A stretch of DNA of 64,000 nucleotides. It comes from Lentinula raphanica. Lineage: Eukaryota > Basidiomycota > Agaricomycetes > Agaricales > Omphalotaceae. The position numbers and the translations under genes are program-made. Under the pieces are notes generated by a model. It saw only the letters and a program-made list of their open reading frames with translations, had not been told where the DNA came from and ran no database searches. The stretch spans positions 62,001 to 126,000 of the forward strand of contig JANVFP010000034.1 in NCBI GenBank assembly GCA_027919835.1. Reading direction: 5' to 3'. Positions within the stretch are counted from its first letter, which is position 1; each line of letters starts with the position of its first letter. Positions 39,301 to 51,250 of this stretch are shown here, piece by piece.

Positions 39301-42300
39301 CTCAACTCAAATAGGCACTAGACGGTATTCTACCGGCATCTCCTTCTCTCGCATACACAGACAATCCAACGAAATCTGTCTCAGCAAACTCGAACTTTCC
39401 TCACATGGAGCCTCAACCTACGCTGAATCATGATACGAACACTACTCAAGATGCAATGAATAGTAATGTTCCTATTGAGGATGTTCATAAAGGCGTTGAC
39501 GTGGGAGATTGGTTGGTCGCAGGTTTGAGTACGGGCGAGGGTAATAACGGAGCTGTGGATGATGTGGGTGTCAACATCGGGCCTAGTCTCTTCGACCACT
39601 CATCTAGCCCTCGTTCTGGAACGGTCACTGCATTCCGCGACGCTTCTCGTCTATTCAATCAGAACGGCCAGGATCACACAATCACATCTATGACTAGCGA
39701 GATATCCACCATCAACCCATCCGTTTTCCTCGCGGAAGACCCTCTCTCTCCAGCCAACAAAGGTGTTCAACCATCTCTCGTCTTTGGTATGCCTGAGCCG
39801 TCGGAAGAGGTCTATTATTCTGGAGATGCACTCCCTCCTCGCGGAAAACAGAGAGTTATCAGTGTTCTTCCAAAAGATCCAAAACGTCCGAAATCGAAAG
39901 GGCCGAACAACAACGCTGCATCGTCTTCCCATCGTGCGCGCTCCCCTCTGTCTAAACCCCGAAATGACGCATTGAGCCTTGTGTTGGAATATAATTCGAA
40001 TTCGAACACAGATAGCGATGATGATCCAGATGGTCTCGACGTTGGCGTTCCCGTTCAGAGTGACCTCTTCCCAGAACTTGCTCCCATTGTTCCGCCCTCT
40101 CCAACAGAGTCAACAAGATCACATGAACAACAGATGCAGTCGGCGATGATACCTGACGCCGATGTGATCTCCATCGAGAGTGACTCTGGTCTTCAGGCAA
40201 AAGATGGGTCCAAGCCAAAACCTTTGATCAAATCACGAATGAAGAATACCCGCCTGTCTCCGTCCTCCATCTCCATCTCCGACTCCACACAGTCTGTGTC
40301 TCCACTCATCCCGAATTTGGAACCTTCTGAGGAGAAGGAAGTTGGGGATACTTTAAGCATTGCTCGCTCGCGACCAGTCAAGCGTTCGAGTACGGTCCGG
40401 TCTGCAGTGCTCGTATCAGACGAGGATGGACCTTCAGTAGGAGACCACATCAAGAAGAAGACGAAGAAAAAACCGAAGCCTTCGCGCAAAGTGGCTTGGC
40501 CCAAAGGGTCGGGGTCATATTTCTGCCATCAATGCCGCAGAACGTCGAATAAATTGCACGCATTTTGCTCGAAATGTGGGGTCAATTATTGTAACATGTG
40601 TATCACCGTAAAGTGCGCTAATTACTCTCTGCTTACCGCGTCTCCTCATTTCCTCATCACTTGCCCATTTTCTACAGGTATTCTGATGTCATCTCGTTCG
40701 AGGACGCTCGCGAAAGATTTCTTTGTTTCCGCTGCAAAGGAAGTTGTCGTTGCGATCAATGTTGTCGTAAACGAGGGGAAACCTATATATCAATCAGAAC
40801 TAGACGTCAATTTCAGAGCACTTCCTCAGGTAGAACAGATGGACCCGCCCCAATCCCGGTCGCTGGAGGCAGCACTGATCTCAACGAAATCGCCAAGCTG
40901 ATGACTGTAACAGAGAGAAGACCAAAGAGAGAGAAGGCAAAGAAGGTTGAGAAGATCTTGGACTATGGGCTGGAGGTCGAGCCCGAAGAAGTGGACCCGC
41001 CACGCACTGATGTAGTCAGTCAATCTCAACCGAAGAACATTGCAAGAAGCAAGGAAAAGTCAGGCAACTTTACTCAAAAGAAAGAGTTGGCCTCAGATAC
41101 GAATTTCGTCTCGATGAAGGGAATCAGTTGGCCAGAGGGATCGCTGGAGTATTCCTGCCATCAGTGCCGAACTAGGTCTTTTAGGTTGTTCATGGGTTGC
41201 GCATCGCAAGGCTGCAATAACAAGTATTGTATAAGATGTATCCACTCTCGGTATGTTTACCCTCTATCTGTTTGCTGCCCTCTTACAATGATGTATCATA
41301 TTCCAGCTACCCAGACTTCGATTTTGACTCGGAGCGAGAAGATTTCAAATGCTTCCGTTGCGATGACACTTGCACTTGCGATGTTTGTTGTCGCAAACGT
41401 GGAGAAACCTACGTTCCCTTCAGAGGACCTTCCAAGTCAACAACATTCATGCCGAGCTCCCGCCAACTCATCAAGAAAGTCGAACTCCCTCCATTAAAGA
41501 TTGACATCGAAGTTTCGCAGCCGGTAGTCTATTGGGGCGCGATCTACAATTTTTCAGGCGAGGTCATCGCCAACGGCTATGAAAATCTTGTCGGGAACGA
41601 CGGTGTCGTGTACGCTCGGCTGCTCCCTCCAAAACCTCGAATCTTCGTCGGCGAAGTTCAGCCCGAGTGGGAACTAGGAAGCCAGGTCAAATTCCACTAC
41701 CTAGGAGACTCCCAGAAGTCTGACGTTGCAGACGTTGCGGGACGCGTTCTCGAGAAGGACGAAGCGACATCGGAATCCTCGACGAAACCAACACGCAAGA
41801 AGAAATCTTTCTATGTCGGAATGCCACCTTCTACATTGTACGATGATCTCACTGTCCCCGTATCCCTTGACGTAGGCGACAGCGCCTCTCTTCCTATCAA
41901 TGTCGACGGAGACTCGCAGGACATATCTGCGCCTTCCGGCAGTTCTTCAGAAACATCTCTCGTTGGTCACGTTTCAGCTGCAGTTTCTAGCAAGACTAGC
42001 GACATCGTAGGAACGATAGACCATCCTGCAGGTATTCCGGCAAAAGTTCCAGATGTCCTAGTTACCCCTCCTTTGATCGAACCAGAGACCAAGAACTGCT
42101 CTTCCTCTGACATCGAAGAAATACCCAACACGACTGCTAATGGGACAGAAAAAATGGACGTCGACCCTATCGTCGATGATCCAGAAACACATACCCGGTT
42201 TTCTGAGGTCTCCTCCAAAGGGACGGACGGGGAAGATGTGACAGAAATGGTCTCTCAATCTTTGACGCCAATCTCAATCTCTGATTCATTAACGCCGATT

Positions 42301-42675
42301 TCAATTCGCGAAGAGGCAGAGACGGATATGGACGTAGACTCTTGCTCATCTTCGAATGTGCAGCGGAAGTATGATGATGTTAGTGAGAGTAACGAAGAAA
42401 TGGAAATATGTGCCGGCGACGTCGACACTTCTATGGATGCTACGACAGAGTCCTACATCGAGGAAGCTCATACAACTACTACCAACTATCCTTTCCACCG
42501 CTCTATGAACAGCACCAAAGAATTGTCGAGTGAATGCGGACCTTCTAATGAATCCGCCGTCGTAACGAACCACGTTCAAACCGAGTCTGAATCTTCACCC
42601 GAAGGCATGCGCTCGTGGAGCCCGCTAACTGAATTGAACGACGACGGTGAGCTAGATTCATTGCATGCCGCGTAG
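36371..42675 (+). CDS. Very large nuclear protein with two CDCA7-type zinc fingers (zf-4CXXC_R1) and an AT-hook
   Basis: Exons 36371-36451, 36509-36589, 36648-36719, 36782-39259, 39315-40612, 40678-41250 and 41307-42675 join in one frame to 1983 residues. Most of it is disordered and rich in Ser, Pro and Thr. Residues about 307-400 hold three tandem 31-residue repeats (RTTVPPQ...VAPKQKP). An AT-hook (TRGRPRK) lies near residue 618. Two zf-4CXXC_R1 modules follow, at about 1303-1368 (CHQCRRTS...CFRCKGSCRCDQCCRKRGE) and 1495-1563 (CHQCRTRS...CFRCDDTCTCDVCCRKRGE), each ending in the family signature CCRKRGE. The C-terminal side carries VYWGAIYNFSGEV, seen after such fingers in fungal homologues, then an acidic tail. 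Animal CDCA7 binds hemimethylated DNA or chromatin and activates the HELLS remodeler; that role is inferred. No JmjC domain, common in fungal CDCA7F proteins, is seen. Confidence 0.85.
37469..37747 (+). repeat. Three in-frame 93-bp tandem repeats inside the CDCA7-like gene
   Basis: Each unit encodes 31 residues starting RTTV and containing VAPKQ. The second and third units are most alike, which suggests recent expansion. The repeat keeps the frame and lies in the disordered region. Confidence 0.8.
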
Positions 42676-43044
42676 ATTCGCTCATGACCGATGAACAGAG
42701 TGAATTACTCTTGGAAACTCCCCGGTGCTAGAAAGAACCTGAAAGAACCTTCTTGCTCTTATTTATTCATCAATCTTACTGTCACTGTGCACCAATTCCT
42801 AATGTATAAATATTTCGTACACACTTGCAAACTTGTGTATCTTGAAAATCCCTAATCAGTATATATATGTCCTTACCAGCTCTTCAAAAACTCGTTGAAA
42901 GTTTCAAAGTTCCAGGTCTGTTGAAGTCTGTTGAAGTTGAGTGCACAGAACCGTCGAAGCTCGTTCGTGAGAACTTAGTGCGCAGCTCTTTGATTCCGAA
43001 CCACCATAATCATCCCTCAAGCTCAGGTCAAAGCTTCATCAAGC
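42676..43044. other. Intergenic, CDCA7-like gene to FCY1 gene
   Basis: 370 bp. An upstream ATG at 42867 opens an 87-codon frame that overlaps the FCY1 start out of frame; it is treated as 5' leader. A TATA-like cluster (atatatatg) is at about 42861-42869. Confidence 0.4.
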
Positions 43045-43719
43045 ATGGAAAATACCGCCAATGCAAACATCGAACGGTCCTCAATGGATCATGTCGGTTT
43101 CGCCGAAGCTCTATCTCAAGCACGAACTAGTTACAACGAAGGCGGTATTCCAATTGGCTGTTCTATCGTCAACTCCAACGGAATTGTGCTGGGCAAAGGT
43201 CATAATCAGAGAATACAGAAATCATCTGCGACTCTTCACGGAGAAATCGCCGCCCTCGAAGATGCTGGAAGATTGAAAGCCGGAACGTATAGGGATTGTA
43301 CGATCGTGCGTATCATCAATGTTCCAAGCCATGTAGCTCAGTCGTTTACGGGTCGTATGCTTCGTGCTATCATTCACGCAGTATACAACACTCAGGTGAG
43401 TTAGGCTTTGACCCTTAGAATGTACGTGGAATTGACTTCTACGGTCTCCAGTCCCTGTAGTATGTGCACTGGTGCGATCCTCCTGTACAAAATCCCCCGC
43501 GTGGTCATAGGAGAGAACAAGACTTTCTCAATGGGAGGCGAAAATTTACTCAAGGAACATGGAGTTGAGGTCGTAATCCTTGACGATCCTCAATGTAAAG
43601 AGTTGATTGAAAAGTTCATCCGCGAAAAGCCGGAGGTATGTGGTTGGCTTGGACTGGATGTGAATTAGTATCAAAAGTCTTCACTGTAGGAATGGAACGA
43701 GGACATTGGAGAAGAGTAG
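43045..43719 (+). CDS. FCY1: Cytosine deaminase (yeast FCY1 type)
   Basis: Exons 43045-43305, 43382-43395 (14 nt), 43452-43635 and 43690-43719 give 162 residues against 158 in yeast Fcy1. The zinc site is complete: TLHGEIAAL supplies His and the catalytic Glu, and SPCSMCTGAI supplies two Cys. Other family marks are GIPIGCSIV near the N-terminus, RVVIGENKTF, and the C-terminal WNEDIGE that closes the active site in the yeast enzyme. It deaminates cytosine to uracil for pyrimidine salvage in the cytosol, and in fungi this activity governs 5-fluorocytosine sensitivity. The tiny second exon encodes YTTLS, exactly what the family has before PCSMC, so the model is well supported. Confidence 0.92.
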
Positions 43720-44550
43720 GAATCGTCTAGAGCTGAACTCGTTTCGTGTTGTAAACGCAAGCGACCGAAGTATAACTATAGAGAAAAATGTCTCGTGAAG
43801 AAATGTGGACCTGCTACAAATCCGTTTCCTATGCATCTCATAATACTTATCTCTTATTCTTCCAACCCAGGCTCGTTGCTTCCAAGTTCTTCGTCAAAGT
43901 TGAAGCTGCTCACGACCATCATCTTTCTGTAAGCAGCATTTTATTACAAAAATCTCCGCGACAGTATTGATAGTTGAATAACCTGGTTTGTGCCCAACGG
44001 GAAGCCATCGACGATATAACTTGAGTATAGTGACAAAGTCTGATTGGAAGACTGTTTGGATTGATCATGATCCAGCACCCCAGGCAATGTCGACGGCAGG
44101 CGATTGTAGCTCACGGCGGTCTAAAATGTTCTTCAGATGAGTATGTTCATCATTTATCCGGGCTCTTAATCCCGTTCAGTGTCGTCACGTCTCGTTGGGT
44201 TTGGATGACCTGTCTATGTCTATAGAGAACAGGTGAATCCAGGGCCCCGGCAGCCATATGAGCATCGAGGCTTCATGAAGCCTTATGACCACCTGATGAA
44301 CACCAAAAACATCAAACCTTCATACGAGAATCAGATGGAGACCCATCTGAAACGGTCAGCATTCTCCGCACTTCCCGCACTAATATTGTAGATTCCTGCT
44401 GCTACTACACCCTAACGACTGAGGATCTCGTCAAGAGAGTTCAATCGCCCCCCTTGATCCTAATCGGATTCTGAAAGATATATAAAGGCTCAAGACTGCA
44501 GGACAAATTCCTCATCTCTCTTTTTCTTGACAAAAAGATCTCTGCACATC
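43720..44550. other. Intergenic, FCY1 gene to secreted protein gene
   Basis: 830 bp, no gene recognised. A good TATA box (tatataaagg) lies at about 44478-44487, 65-75 bp before the next start codon. Confidence 0.5.
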
Positions 44551-45523
44551 ATGAAGGTTTCCAGCATCGTCTTTGCTACCGCCTCGCTCCTCCTCGTGGA
44601 GGCTACTCCTGCTGTGTTGAAGCGAGGTCAGTTCCACGAATGACACTTTTCACGCCCGAGTCGTTTAAGCTGATTTTTTGTCCCCATTCAGAGCAAATAG
44701 TCTGTCCCGGTCAAGTCACAGTCTCCGAGACCTTCATCGGCGCAGACAGCAACGTCAAGCTTGCTCAAGTTTACTGTCCCGAGAACACACCATTGGAACC
44801 CGCTCTCAGCGCTCGTCAGGACAACGGTACGACCCCCCTTGATGTTTGCGGAGCCACTTGTAGGTCTTCACCCTGTCTAGCTACCTAAGTCTATTTGGCT
44901 CAATCAAATACTACCAGGCGACACCAACTGCTTCACGCCCAGTGGGGGAGGGCCTAACCCCAATGACTGCTCCGTCATTGCAGACGCGATGAGGTTCTAC
45001 AGTCAGAACGTCAGTAAGTATCGAGAATGATAGAGCGAGTCAGAAAGAGTTTTGTTCGCTGACTTGTCCTCCTAGACGATACTTTCCTCATCGGTACTGG
45101 CGTGAGTGTATTTCTCTATGTTTCCAGGCATGCACAAGTTTACCAAGCGAGTCTATAGACTAACAACACCGTGGTTTTGACCTACTCCACTTGCGAGACG
45201 TTCTACGTCAACCAGGACCCCGTTGAACAGAGCTACTGCTACAGTGACTGGGTAGGCCGAATGTTATCCTGTGCCCGTGTCAATACTGATCTTGCATTTT
45301 GTTAGGCCACTATCGTCGACTACGTACGTATTGTCTCGTTTCAAGAATTGGAAACAGACTGATTCTTTAACCACATAGATCGCACCCAACTGCCAGTCGA
45401 CCCAGAACGCCCACGGAGGAAACTGTATCGCTGCAGATCAACAATGGTTCATCCAGTGAGTTACACAGTCAATCCTTGGTGCCGTGATCATTCTAACGAT
45501 TCAATAGGGTTCAAACTAACTGA
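44551..45523 (+). CDS. Small secreted protein, copy 1 (paralogue of 50323-51250)
   Basis: Exons 44551-44626, 44692-44859, 44918-45013, 45076-45101, 45159-45251, 45306-45323, 45379-45455 and 45508-45523 give 189 residues. A signal peptide (SIVFATASLLLVEA) is followed by a propeptide-like ICPGQ/VSETFIG region with an LSARQ site. A conserved domain then starts CDTNCFTPSGGGPNPNDC and runs through TFYVNQDP and APNCQSTQNAHGGNC to a short end. Even cysteine number suggests disulfides. The domain recurs in Agaricomycete secretomes and may match the glycan-binding Y3-like family of mushroom lectins; that assignment is tentative. A strong TATA box suggests regulated high expression. It lies next to a secreted GH31 glucosidase. 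Confidence 0.82.
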
Positions 45524-45710
45524 GCACCCATCTTTTGGCCATGCCCGCCACTTCGACGGCCTTGGTACTAACTAGTCTTTCCTTTTGATGTCCCTCGTTT
45601 CTGTCTTTGAGTTTGGACTGTGTTATACCTTATCTTAAGCTTATATCAGTTCATTGTGTTGTGTGTAAAGCGGATAATGTAACTGTCACAATCTACCAAA
45701 CTGTTCTCTT

Positions 45711-48700
45711 TTACCAGGATACACTAAGTTCGTGATTCAGGTCAATGGACACGTTCGAAATAACCAGCTTTTGAAGTTCGGGTTCGAATTGAAAAGTGGC
45801 AGCGTTCGATCCACTAACAGACACCGTGTTGGGTTTTGTACCGACTCCCAATATCGTCAATTGTTGCAGCTTCTGCTCTATAGAAAAGCTCCCGGTGCTT
45901 GAGATACGAAGCTGACCAGGAGTCGCAGAGAACGTCAATTGACGGCTTTCAGCAGGTGGATTGGTAAGACCATCATCGATGTAGGCTGTACCGAAGGCAT
46001 TTCCGGTGGACTCGAGCGATACCAACAGAGAGAACGGTCCTTCCCTCGTCTCAGTGGTTGTATATCCAGGCTTATCATGCAAGAGGAGCGCAGAGCCCCC
46101 GCGGACGTGGACGTTGATATGACCAAGAGGAGCAGACAGCGTGGCCGTCCCGTTTGTCGCATTAACCACCGCGTGCGTGTAGAAATCGCGCCAGGTAACC
46201 TGACCACGGCCGGGGAAATAACCTTATCGAAGCATGTCAATCTTTCATCACTGGTAAATGGCTCAAGTACGCACCTTCCACAGTAGACACATTTGACGTC
46301 AACACTGGCGTGACCAATACATCGCCACCGACCAAGAACTGCTTGTCGACGGCAAAGAGTTCGGGTTCTGTAGGGAACTCGTACCATAAGGCTCTCACTG
46401 GCGGTGTGCCACGCAGAGAGGCGTTTGCGAAGAGTGTAGTCTGACAGCAATTGAGTGTTGGGTAGAGTGATATGATCGGCAAACTCACCCAGTACGGAAG
46501 CAGAGCATACCGAGTAGCAATGGCAGTGCGAGAGGCGTTTGCAACACTGTCCCAACGGTATGGTTCTTGGGAAAGTGCGCCTCGCTCGTTGTGGTTCCGA
46601 TAGAAAGGCACAAAGGCAGATAATTGCATCCAGCGATTGCATAACTCCTCATCAGTATTTCCATCTACGAGATTCGTCTGAGCATTTATTTTTAGCAATC
46701 GACAGTATAGTACTTACTAAAGCCACATGTGTCCGCGCCAACAAACGGAATCTGAAAAATCTGGAACTGCAAAATTCCTTGAATGTTGTAATACAGGTAT
46801 TCCCATCTAAGAACGTTCGTCAGGACGTTCACGCGTTTTATGTGAGGACTTACTTTGAAAAATTGTCACCCAACTGCATCCGATCGTCAGAAAAAGATGC
46901 AAGAGTTTGAACAGTGATCCCGAAAACCCACCCAATGACCAGCCCATTTACCCGTAGAAGGGAACGTGGAACGTGCAATAATCACAGGTCGTTTGCCGGG
47001 TTGAAGCTCCTGGAGGGCTAGATGGGTCGCTTTCTCTTCCATCAGACCCCACATGTTGTGTACATCGAGTTCCACAAAGCCCCCTGCATGAGTAGCATTA
47101 GTTGCGAGTGTGTTGATAGATAGATTGCCGATGCCTGCGAACAACATGAGAGCTCGTATTTCGATGCACAAATTTAATCAAATACCATTGTGGATCGCAT
47201 ATGGAGGGGTATTGAGGTTGACGCCTTGTTCTGCACCTGCGCCCACACCCCTTTTTGCTAGCGAGGAAGATGTACTGCTTATCGTGCACGTCAATGTTCC
47301 GTTCACGGTGATATTACCACTGGGACCAAACAATGAGGCGTCATAACTACGAGAAACGAGGATTAGAGTGAAAATAACATGGTCATGATGCAGACCATAC
47401 CATTCTGGATAATCAGTGACTGCATCACCGGGGTCCCCAGGTAGTACGAAAGGTACCGTAGTATTGCTCAAGTCGGCTCCTGTCCCACTACGTAGCGAAG
47501 AAGGTTCGTCAAGGGTGCAATTTGCGTAAAGACCCAGTACGTTACTAACCACGAGCCCTGGCAAAAAGAACTAATTTCGTTCATGTCGAGCCATATACCG
47601 GAATATTCAACACCTCCATCGCTCCAATTTTTCAAAGACTCAGTCCACCATGACTGAGTGTTGTTGGCGAACCAGTCCGGAAAGACCTTCATGCATTGAA
47701 TCAGTATGTTTCCAGCATTGTATGAAGGTAGTTATCTGACCGTATATCCTGGCCAAACTTGGCCAATATACTCAGTGCCATCTGGATTCTTGACGAATGT
47801 ACCACTGAATGAGGAGAATGAGTGTCAGATAGTACGTGAGCGTATTGGACTTGCAGCTCGTGTCCCTTGGCATATGGATCATACTATGCAACAAAGAGTT
47901 ATGTTTTGAGTCAAATATAGCAGAGAAGAACGCACCACATCTGTAGCATTGGTCGTATGAGGTACCGCAGCGTCCAATATAGGAATATCTAAGGGCGTAA
48001 ACGTTGATCAATGAGCTTTCACTGATGATTCATTTGGAGCTCACAATGCTGGTTGTTTGAGGCCTGTAGGCGACAGATGTGGGTTAGACAATTCCACATC
48101 AAGTAGCAAGGACTAGGCACAGACCAATTGTTCGATGAAAGCCCGCATTTCATCCCCAGGAAAACTGACAGGATCAGAGGTGAAATCCCGAAAAGCATGA
48201 TACAGATCAATATCATTCCACATCACTGCAAAGCGTTGATCAGAATTCGATCCAAGACAAAGAAAGGATAGTGATCACCTTCCAGAGGGACATTCGCAGC
48301 TCGCATTGCTTGAACTTGTTGCATGGTTTCGTTCAATGAGATATATCCCCACCTGAAATCGAATGCCTAAACAATATCACACAATGTATCGAGCACTTGC
48401 ACCGACCTGCAAAGATGGAAACCGAAAGCCCAGGAAGGAATCCAACTAGGTAGTCCGACCAAAGCACCATATTGCTCAATGACCTCGTGAGGACTGGGAC
48501 CAGAGAAGAAATAGAAGTCAAAGATGCCACCTATCATCCGATATTGAACAAGTGACTGGGAAGCATTAGGAGGGGTTAGGAGCAGTATATCGGCTCCGGA
48601 CGAGCTACGTGCGATAGATCAATACACCAATTGAGGGAAAGGAATGAAATGGACGAGTGCATACCTGAACTGGAAGACACCATGGGTTTGCGCCTCGTTC

Positions 48701-49714
48701 GTGTTCTCGTTGAATCTGTGTTCGAGATAGATAGGATGGTTTCCATACCTGAAAACAAGACGAACGTGAATGTCAGGCCTTCCACAATCTCCAAGGAACT
48801 CACATGTTCTGATCGACTGGGTCGGCAATATCGCGGGCCCATAGGGTTTGAATGGACCCTCCATTGGAAGCTACATTTCGTCTGAAGCCGGAACTTGCAA
48901 TAACTTCGCCCAGTCCATAGATGTTGGTGTCCAACGGTAATGAGGAAGTCAGCTAGACGAAAGTTCATGAAGGAGTCAGAACAGGACAACAAAAGGTAAA
49001 ACTCCATTCACCTCGAGGTACTGGTCTTCGAACACGAGTGAAAGTCCATTGAGAGCAGTAGAAGCATCACCTCCTATAACAGGGTCCACTGGGGTTTTCG
49101 GAAGCGAAGAAAGTCGTGTATCGAACAGAGGGGTCGCGTCGGGATTAGATCGTCGAGTGATCCAGAACGAAAACGGAGAAGATTCATAGTTGAAGACTAG
49201 ATCTGACGACTCTGTGAACGATGTGGTTGGAGGTGGCGGGCGGGCTATAACAGATTCCGGAATGGTGAATTGTCGGTTTCCGCTGTCTGCGATTCGCACA
49301 CGAAGCCTGCGTTGCTTGCAATCAGATGAGTACGCACAAAAGCGAATAGTAGAGCGTACCGAGAGTCAGTCTCGTATGTCACCTGAATTGTGAGATTCTC
49401 GAAATCAGTCCCGAACGCGTTACAAGGTGGCCCTGCTAAGGAGAGCTGTGCAACGAGTCCAATTTTGCTTTCTTCAACGGAATGCAAAGAGTAGCCTGGA
49501 TAACGTTGGAAGTCAATTAATACTGCAGGAAAAGTCCACTCTTTCGCCTACCTGGACAGCTGGACACATTCTTGGAGAAAGTCGTTGTATCGCTCTCCGC
49601 TATGTGATTAGCCTCAGAGACTAAAACATCTTGAGAGTGAAAAGGATGTATACCAAGGACTCCAGAAGAGAGCCTTGCTAACACAAAACATATCCCTACG
49701 TTGAAGAGGATCAT
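45711..49714 (-). CDS. Secreted glycoside hydrolase family 31 alpha-glucosidase
   Basis: Many-exon minus-strand gene (roughly fifteen short introns; not every boundary was fixed). It starts at 49714 with a signal peptide (MILFNVGICFVLARL) and ends at 45711. In order: N-terminal beta-sandwich (NLTIQVTYETDSR, RVRIADSG), MYGNHPIYLEHRF, the barrel (WAFGFHLCRWGY, MWNDIDLY), the nucleophile motif IWLDMNEISSF (about 47570-47600), the acid/base region GHWLGDN joined across an intron near 46880-46945, and the substrate-side segment FYRNHNERGA. The C-terminal beta domains end in SVSW. GH31 enzymes of this type release glucose from maltose, starch ends or related alpha-glucosides outside the cell. Known catalytic aspartates are present, so activity is expected. 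It is enclosed by two paralogous small secreted protein genes. Confidence 0.92.
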
Positions 49715-49764
49715 GGCAAGGAGATAGGGAAAGCTTCAAGGGGGCCGGGCATATGTATACACCG

Positions 49765-49775
49765 TATTATATAGG
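49765..49775 (-). promoter_or_regulatory. TATA box of the GH31 gene
   Basis: On the minus strand the sequence reads ctatataata about 50-60 bp before the GH31 start codon at 49714. Position and sequence fit a core promoter; no regulator site was recognised. Confidence 0.55.
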
Positions 49776-50322
49776 GAAGCCGAGAGTCCTCGACGTCAGG
49801 GGTCACTGGTCAGCTGTGCTCAAGCGTGCAAGATGGAGTAATCGCGTCAAGGGATAGTTTAATCTAGGTTGTGGGGACCGAAAGTGTTCTATTGTTGTTC
49901 TACTATAGTCTATGTATCCTGTAAACCGTATGTTAGCGAAGCTAGAAGGGCAAATCGATCGGTGTCACCATTTTTCGCCGTCGCTGAGCTCAACTGTGAT
50001 GTGAGCGTTGCAGACAGAAGAGCCGATGCTTGATGACAGGGGAAGAAAACTAAAGGTAGTTCATTCAAGCTTTGCTGGTACCGGTGGTGGTGGGCCACAG
50101 TGGAGAAGTCAATACAAATATTCCCACGTAAACGTCCAAGCTGGAGAGTCTGAAGAACTTGAACGTGCAATTTATTTTGGACAAAGAAACGGAGACTCAG
50201 AAACAACGAGTATAGAACACAAGGCTCAGGTATTACAGCGTCTCATACAAACCAATGAATACCCTTCAGCAATGAGTACAGAATACCAATCAGAAGAGCA
50301 GTCACGAAATGGTCCATTACTA
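49776..50322. other. Intergenic, GH31 promoter side to secreted protein copy 2
   Basis: About 550 bp upstream of the GH31 gene, into which the 3' end of the minus-strand secreted protein gene runs. A 122-codon open frame on the plus strand (50008-50376) overlaps that gene's last exon and shows no family features; I treat it as chance. Confidence 0.4.
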
Positions 50323-51250
50323 TTAGGAGGCTTGAACCCTTTTGTACGTTGTATTAGCATCTTACATCAATGGTGAGTAAATGAAAGCTACATACTGGAT
50401 GAAGAATTGCTGGTCGGTCGCAACACAGTTACCGCCGTGCGCATTTTGCGTAGCTTGGCAGTTCGGAGCGACGAAGTCAATGACGGCAGCCTGTGATCAA
50501 TCGAATCGGTTTACTTATTTCTCGCCCGAAGAAAATAACATACCCAATCAGTGCGGCAGTAGAGCTGAGTGGTAGGGTCCTGGTTGACGTAGAAAGATTC
50601 GCAACTGGCGTAGGTGAGCGCAATGGTGTTGTTGGACTAGTATACATGGAATCGAGTTCATTAGTTCTTGAGTTACATATTTAACATCTAAAAGAACGTA
50701 CCCCAGTGCCTATTTCGAACAAAGCCCCTAGATGAGAATTCGACGGAGTGAGGAAACTTTCAAAATGGGCAATCGATTGCAGGATATACATACCGACGTT
50801 CTGACTGTCGAACCGCAAAGCATCTGCAATGACATGGCAGTCATTCGGGTTAGGCCCTCCACCGCTGGGCGTGAAGCAGTTGGTGTTACCTTTATGGTAA
50901 AGAAATGGTATCCGAGTCAGACATAGTACGTATTCATTGCAGCAGAAATGTGCATGAGTGCATGACTTACAGGTATTTCCGCAGACATTAGTTTGTCGTG
51001 GGGCAAGAGCCCTCTTGACGGTTGTAGCAGCGGGACAAGTGATGCGCTGGAATTTCACATTCTTCTCTTCACCAATGTAAGTCTCCGAAAGGATTTCTTC
51101 TCCTGGACAGATAACAGTGTCTGAGGTGTGGGGTATGATCAGGACTGTCAACAGTTGAGAGAGGGTTACTAGAGGCAAACCTCGCTTGGTAGGAGTAGCA
51201 GCGACGAAGAGCGCAAGAGTAAGAGCTGTGAGGGTGGAAAGTAACTTCAT
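50323..51250 (-). CDS. Small secreted protein, copy 2 (paralogue of 44551-45523)
   Basis: Minus-strand exons 51250-51181, 51120-50971, 50889-50794, 50727-50702, 50636-50544, 50490-50396 and 50338-50323 give 181 residues. A signal peptide (LLSTLTALTLALFVAATP) leads to a dibasic-containing TPTKRG, then DTVICPGEE, the LAPRQ site, and the same domain as copy 1: NTNCFTPSGGGPNPNDC, SFYVNQDP and APNCQATQNAHGGNC. The first five intron positions and phases agree with copy 1, but the intron before APNCQ is absent here. A TATA box (tataaaag on the minus strand, about 51288-51295) lies some 40 bp before the start. The family may be the Y3-like glycan-binding group (tentative). The opposite orientation to copy 1 means an inverted duplication around the GH31 gene. 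Confidence 0.82.

Noticed and set aside
42867..43130. Alternative upstream start for the cytosine deaminase
   Set aside because: This frame is not the one of the zinc-site exons and runs out of frame across the real start at 43045.
50008..50376. 122-codon plus-strand gene
   Set aside because: It overlaps the last two exons of the minus-strand secreted protein gene and shows no family pattern, signal or splice partner.
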